Shown here: positions 60,466 through 64,000 of the stretch, in pieces | Layout: each line of letters starts with the position of its first letter | Position numbering within the stretch: the stretch's first letter is position 1 | Assembly (NCBI RefSeq): GCF_051020955.1 | Contig: NW_027476271.1 | Coordinates: forward strand, 186,001 to 250,000 | Direction of reading: 5' to 3' | Source of the DNA: Megalopta genalis | Lineage: Eukaryota > Arthropoda > Insecta > Hymenoptera > Halictidae | Length of the DNA stretch: 64,000 bases | Notes under the pieces: model-generated | What the model was told of the DNA's origin: nothing | The model's input: only the letters and a program-made list of their open reading frames with translations | The model's database searches: none | Translations under genes and position numbers: made by a program

Positions 60466-63400
60466 GAAGATAAGCCATCTACTTCGCATTGATATGAATC
60501 TAAATCATGCGTTTCGCATGTATTCGGAGCTAATTAGTTTGTTTCGCCTGCATTTGAAGATAAATCATGTATAGCACAAGTGTTTGAAACTAAACCATTT
60601 GTTTCGCGTGGATTTGAAGATAAGCCTTCAACTTCGCATTGATTTGAAGCTAATTCATGTGAATCGCATGGATTTGTGGCTAACTCGTTTGTTTCGCATG
60701 CAGTTGAAGCTAAATCATGTATATCACAAGTATTTGAAGCTAAAACATTTGTTTCGGATGGATTTGAAGATAAGCCTTCTATTTCGCATTGATTTGAAGG
60801 TAAATCATGTGTTTCACTTGGATTTGAAGCTAACTCGTTTGTTTCGCATGCAGTTGAAGCTAAATCATGTTTATCACAAGTATCTGAATATAAACCATCT
60901 GTTTCGCATGAATATTGAGCTAAACCATGTGATTCGCATGAATTTGAAGCTAAATGATGTGTTTCGCTTGGTTTTGAAGCTAACTCGTTTGTTTCGCATG
61001 CAGTTGAAGCTAAATCATGTATATCACAAGTATTGGAAGCCAAACCATTTGATTTGCATGAATTTGAAGCTAAATCATGTGTTTCGCTTGGATTTGAAGC
61101 TAACTCGGTTGTTTCGCCTGCATTCGAAGTTATATCACGTATAATCGCAAGTATTTGAAGCTCAGTCATCCGTTTCGCATGGATTTGAAGCTAAGCCTTC
61201 TACTTCGTATTGATTTTAGGCTAAATCGTGTGTTTCGCATGTATTTGAAGCTATATCACTTATATCGCAAGTATTTGAAGCTAAATCATTTGTGTCGCAT
61301 GGATTTGAAGCTAAGTCTCCTACTACGCATTGATTTGAAGCTAAATCATGTGTTTCGCTTTGGATTGAAGATAACTCGTTTGATTCGCATGCAGTTGAAG
61401 CTAATCCTTATACTTCGCATTGATTTGAAGCTAAATCATGTGTTTCGCTTGGATTTGAAGCTAACTCGTTTGTTTCGCATGCATTTGAAGCTATATTACT
61501 TATATCGCAAGTATTTGAAGCTAAATCATTTGTGTCGCATGGATTTGCAGCTAAGACTACTATTTCGCATTGTTTTGAATCTAAATCAAACGTTTCGCAT
61601 GGATTTGAAGCTAACACGGTTGTTTTGCCTGCATTCGAAGTTATATCACGTATAATCGCAAGTATTTGAAGCTCAGTCATTGTTTTCGCATGGATTTGAA
61701 GCTGAGCCTTCTACTTCGCATTGATTTGAAGCTAAATCATATGTTTCGCTTGGATTTGAAGCTAACTCGTTTGTTTCTCCTGCATTTGAAGCTAAATCAT
61801 GTTTATCACAAGTATTTGAAGCTGAACCATCTGTTTCGCATGGTTTCGAAGATAAGCATTCTACTTCGCATTGATTTGAAGCTAAATCATGTGATCGACA
61901 TTGATTTGAAGGTAACTCTTTTGTTTCGCATGCAGTTGAAGCTAAATCACGAATATCGCAAGTATTTGAAGCTAAACCATTTGATTCGCATTGATTTGTA
62001 GCTAAGTCTTCTACTTTACATGAATTTGAAGCTAAACCATGTGTCGCGCTTGAATTTGTAGCTAACTCGTTTGTTTCGCATGCAGTTGAAGCTAAATAAT
62101 GTATATTACAAGTATTAGAAGCTAATTCATATGATTCGCATGGATTTGAAGATAAGCCTCCTACTTCGCATTGATTTGAATCTAAATCATGCGATCCACT
62201 TGGATTTGATGCTAACCCTTCTACTTCGCATTGATGTGAAGCTAAATCATGTGTTTCGCTTGGGTTTGAAGGTAACACGTTTGTTTCACATGCAGTTGAA
62301 GCTAAACCATGTATATCACAAGTATTTGAACCTTAATCATTCGGTTCGCATGGATTTGAAGCTAAGCCTTCTACTTCGCATTGATTTGAAGCCGAATCAT
62401 GTGTTTCGCTTGGATTTGAAGATAACTCGGTTGTTTAGCCTGCATTCGTAGTTATATCACGTATAATCGCAAGTGCTCGAAGCTCAGTCATCCGTTTCGC
62501 ATGGATTTTGAAGCCAAGCCTTCTACTTCGCATTGATTTGAATCTAAATCATGTGAATCTCTTGGATTTGATGCTAAGCCTTCTACTTCGCATGGATTTG
62601 AAGCTAAATCAAGTGATTCGCTTAGATTTGCAGCTATCTCGTTTGTATCGCATGCAGTTGTATCTAAATCATGTATATCACAAGTATTTGAAGCTAAACC
62701 ATTTGTTTCTCATGTATTTGATACTATGCCTTCTACTTCGCATTGATTTGAAGCTAAATCAAGTGTTTCGCATGGATTTGAAGATAACTCGTTTTTTTCG
62801 CATGCAGTTGAATCTATATCACTTATATTCGCAAGTATTTGAAGCCGAATCATATGTATCGCATAGAATTGAAGCTAAGCCTTCTACTTCGCATTGATTT
62901 GTGACTAAATCATGTGTTCCGCATGGTTTTCAAGATAACTCGTTTGCTTCGCATGCAGTTGAATCTAAATCATGTATATCACATGTATTTGAAGCTTCTT
63001 CTTCGCATTGATTTTAAGCTAAATCGTGTGTTTCGCATGTATTCGAAGCTAACTCGTTTGTTTCGCCTGCATTTGAAGCTATGTCACTTATATTCGCAAG
63101 TATTTGACGGTCAATCATTCGTTTCGCATGAATTTGAAGCTAAGCCTTCTACTTCGCTTTGATTTGAAGCTAAATCATGTGTTCTCTTGGATTTGAAACT
63201 GACTCGTTTGTTTCGCAAGCAGTTGAAGCTAAATCATGTTTATCACAAGTATCTGAATCTAAACCATCTGTTTAGCGAGAATATGAAGCTATGAAGCTAA
63301 ACCATGTGTTTTGCATTAATTTGAAGCTAAATCATATGTTTCGCTTGGATTTGAAGCTAACTCGTTTGTTTCTCTTGCATTTGAAGCTAAATCATGTATA

Positions 63401-64000
63401 TCACAAGTATTTGAAGCTAAGCCATGTTTTTCGCTTGGATTTTGACTAAGTCTTCTACTTCGCAATGATTTGAAGCTAAATCTTGTGTTTCGTATGGATT
63501 TGACGCTAACTCGGTTGTTTCGCCTGCATTCGAAGTTATATCACGTATAATCGCAAGTATTTGAAGCTCAGTCATTCTTTTCGCATGGATTTGAAGCTGA
63601 GCCTTCTACTTCGCATTGATTTGAAGCTAAATCATATGTTTCGCTTGGATTTGAAGCTAACTCTTTTGTTTCGCATGCAGTTGAGGCTAAATCACGAATA
63701 TCGCAAGTATTTGAAGCTAAACCATTTGATTCGCATTGATTTGTAGCTAAGTCTTCTACTTTACATGAATTTGAAGCTAAACCATGTGTCGCGCTTGAAT
63801 TTGTCGCTAACTCGTTTGTTTCGCATGCAGTTGAAGCTAAATAATATATATTACAAGTATTAGAAGCTAATTCATATGATTCGCATGGATTTGAAGATAA
63901 GCCTCCTACTTCGCATTGATTTGAAGCTAACTCGATTGTTTCGCCTACATTTGAAGCTATATCACTTATATTCGCAAGTATTTGACGGTCAATCATTCGT
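60466..64000 (+). repeat. Degenerate part of the array, right section of Block VI
   Basis: Mixed diverged units with pieces of X (61848-62165 and about 63660-64000) and of the Y end. The 31-bp unit with ATAATCGCAAG occurs at 61126, 61637, 62448 and 63532, and the microduplication TATGAAGC x2 at 63282-63297. At 62991-63012 a deletion fuses E and B units (GAAGCTTCTTCTTCGC). The array continues past the window. Confidence 0.85.

Larger units (their letters stand above)
1..64000 (+). repeat. Tandem satellite array of ~30-bp units filling the whole window
   Basis: Every line of the sequence resolves into units of about 30 bp that begin with a form of GAAGCTAA, all in the same orientation. I saw no inverted block and no unique insert. 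Length exceptions are few: one-base insertions or deletions, 8-bp microduplications and a few scars. Types A to E differ mainly at unit positions 9-16 and in the tail. Consensus GC is about 37% over the five types, lowest in E (8 of 30) and highest in D (13 of 30). The array runs off both ends. It is most likely nuclear satellite DNA of a eukaryote; function, chromosome position and species cannot be told from the sequence. Confidence 0.98.

Noticed and set aside
1..64000. CRISPR array
   Set aside because: The ~30-bp spacing suggests it at first, but units are contiguous with no unique spacers, no leader and no cas genes.
1..64000. Protein-coding genes from the many ORFs of 60-529 codons on both strands
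   Set aside because: All are stop-free frames of the same repeat. Many start at TTG within a unit, none has a non-repeat end or domain, and stops and one-base indels are shared across HOR copies. Overlapping ORFs on both strands cover the same DNA.
1..64000. Telomeric repeat array
   Set aside because: The unit is 30 bp, mixed in sequence and organised in HORs. It is not a short G-rich motif.
1..64000. Transposon, LTR or inverted-repeat boundaries
   Set aside because: No inverted copies, no target-site duplications around a unique core and no recognisable transposase or reverse transcriptase segments were seen.
1..64000. Promoter elements in the AT-rich E units (TATATCAC)
   Set aside because: The word recurs about every 150 bp as part of the repeat and has no associated gene.
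1..64000. tRNA or rRNA genes
   Set aside because: No stretch departs from the repeat long enough to hold one, and no cloverleaf or rRNA core words were noticed.

Overview
The window is one uninterrupted tandem-repeat array. I find no ordinary gene, RNA gene, mobile element, CRISPR array or unique sequence in it. Everything is built head-to-tail, in one orientation, from a unit of about 30 bp, giving roughly 2,100 units. The unit opens with GAAGCTAA (unit positions 1-8), has a variable octamer (9-16) and closes with a tail such as TTTCGCATGGATTT (17-30). Both ends of the window lie inside the array, so its true length and flanks are unknown.

There are three levels of organisation. Level 1 is the 30-mer. 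Level 2 is a pentamer of about 150 bp in which five unit types follow in fixed order. By octamer they are A (ACCATTTG), B (GCCTTCTA), C (ATCATGTG), D (CTCGTTTG, tail ending GCATGCAGTT) and E (ATCATGTA, tail TATCACAAGTATTT). Level 3 is a set of higher-order repeats (HORs) of about 180 bp to 3.8 kb, shuffled and re-duplicated almost always in 30-mer register.

Layout: 1-8974 can be tiled almost completely with three modules that I call alpha (330 bp), beta (449 bp) and gamma (510 or 540 bp). 8975-11733 is a transition holding a 476-bp duplication. 11734-22838 holds HOR family R (1,051 to 2,731 bp) plus several 0.4-1 kb segments repeated 3-10 kb apart. 22839-35600 leads into HOR family S (2,479, 2,239 and 2,540 bp plus a partial copy). 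35601-38544 is a more diverged stretch. 38545-40158 is an 807-bp tandem duplication. 40159-41359 is a short linker with 420-bp spacing. 41360-53811 is HOR family U, including a nearly perfect 3,571-bp tandem duplication. 53812-64000 is the most degenerate part and contains an X-Y-Y-X arrangement of 751-bp and 998-bp blocks.

Three of the six frames lack a stop in the consensus unit because 30 is divisible by 3. This gives decapeptide repeats LKLNHVFRMD and FEAKSCVSHG on the + strand and LASNPCETHD on the - strand. The many open frames follow from this. Their ranking by length matches how few single-base changes create a stop in each frame, and shared stops and one-base frameshifts are copied from HOR to HOR. 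I therefore annotate no CDS. The best reading is a nuclear satellite or megasatellite from a eukaryote that I cannot name. Estimated GC is about 37%, and the unit's CpG is retained almost everywhere, which argues against heavy germline cytosine methylation. I see no evidence for a new enzymatic or defence system. What is notable is the well-preserved record of unequal exchange.
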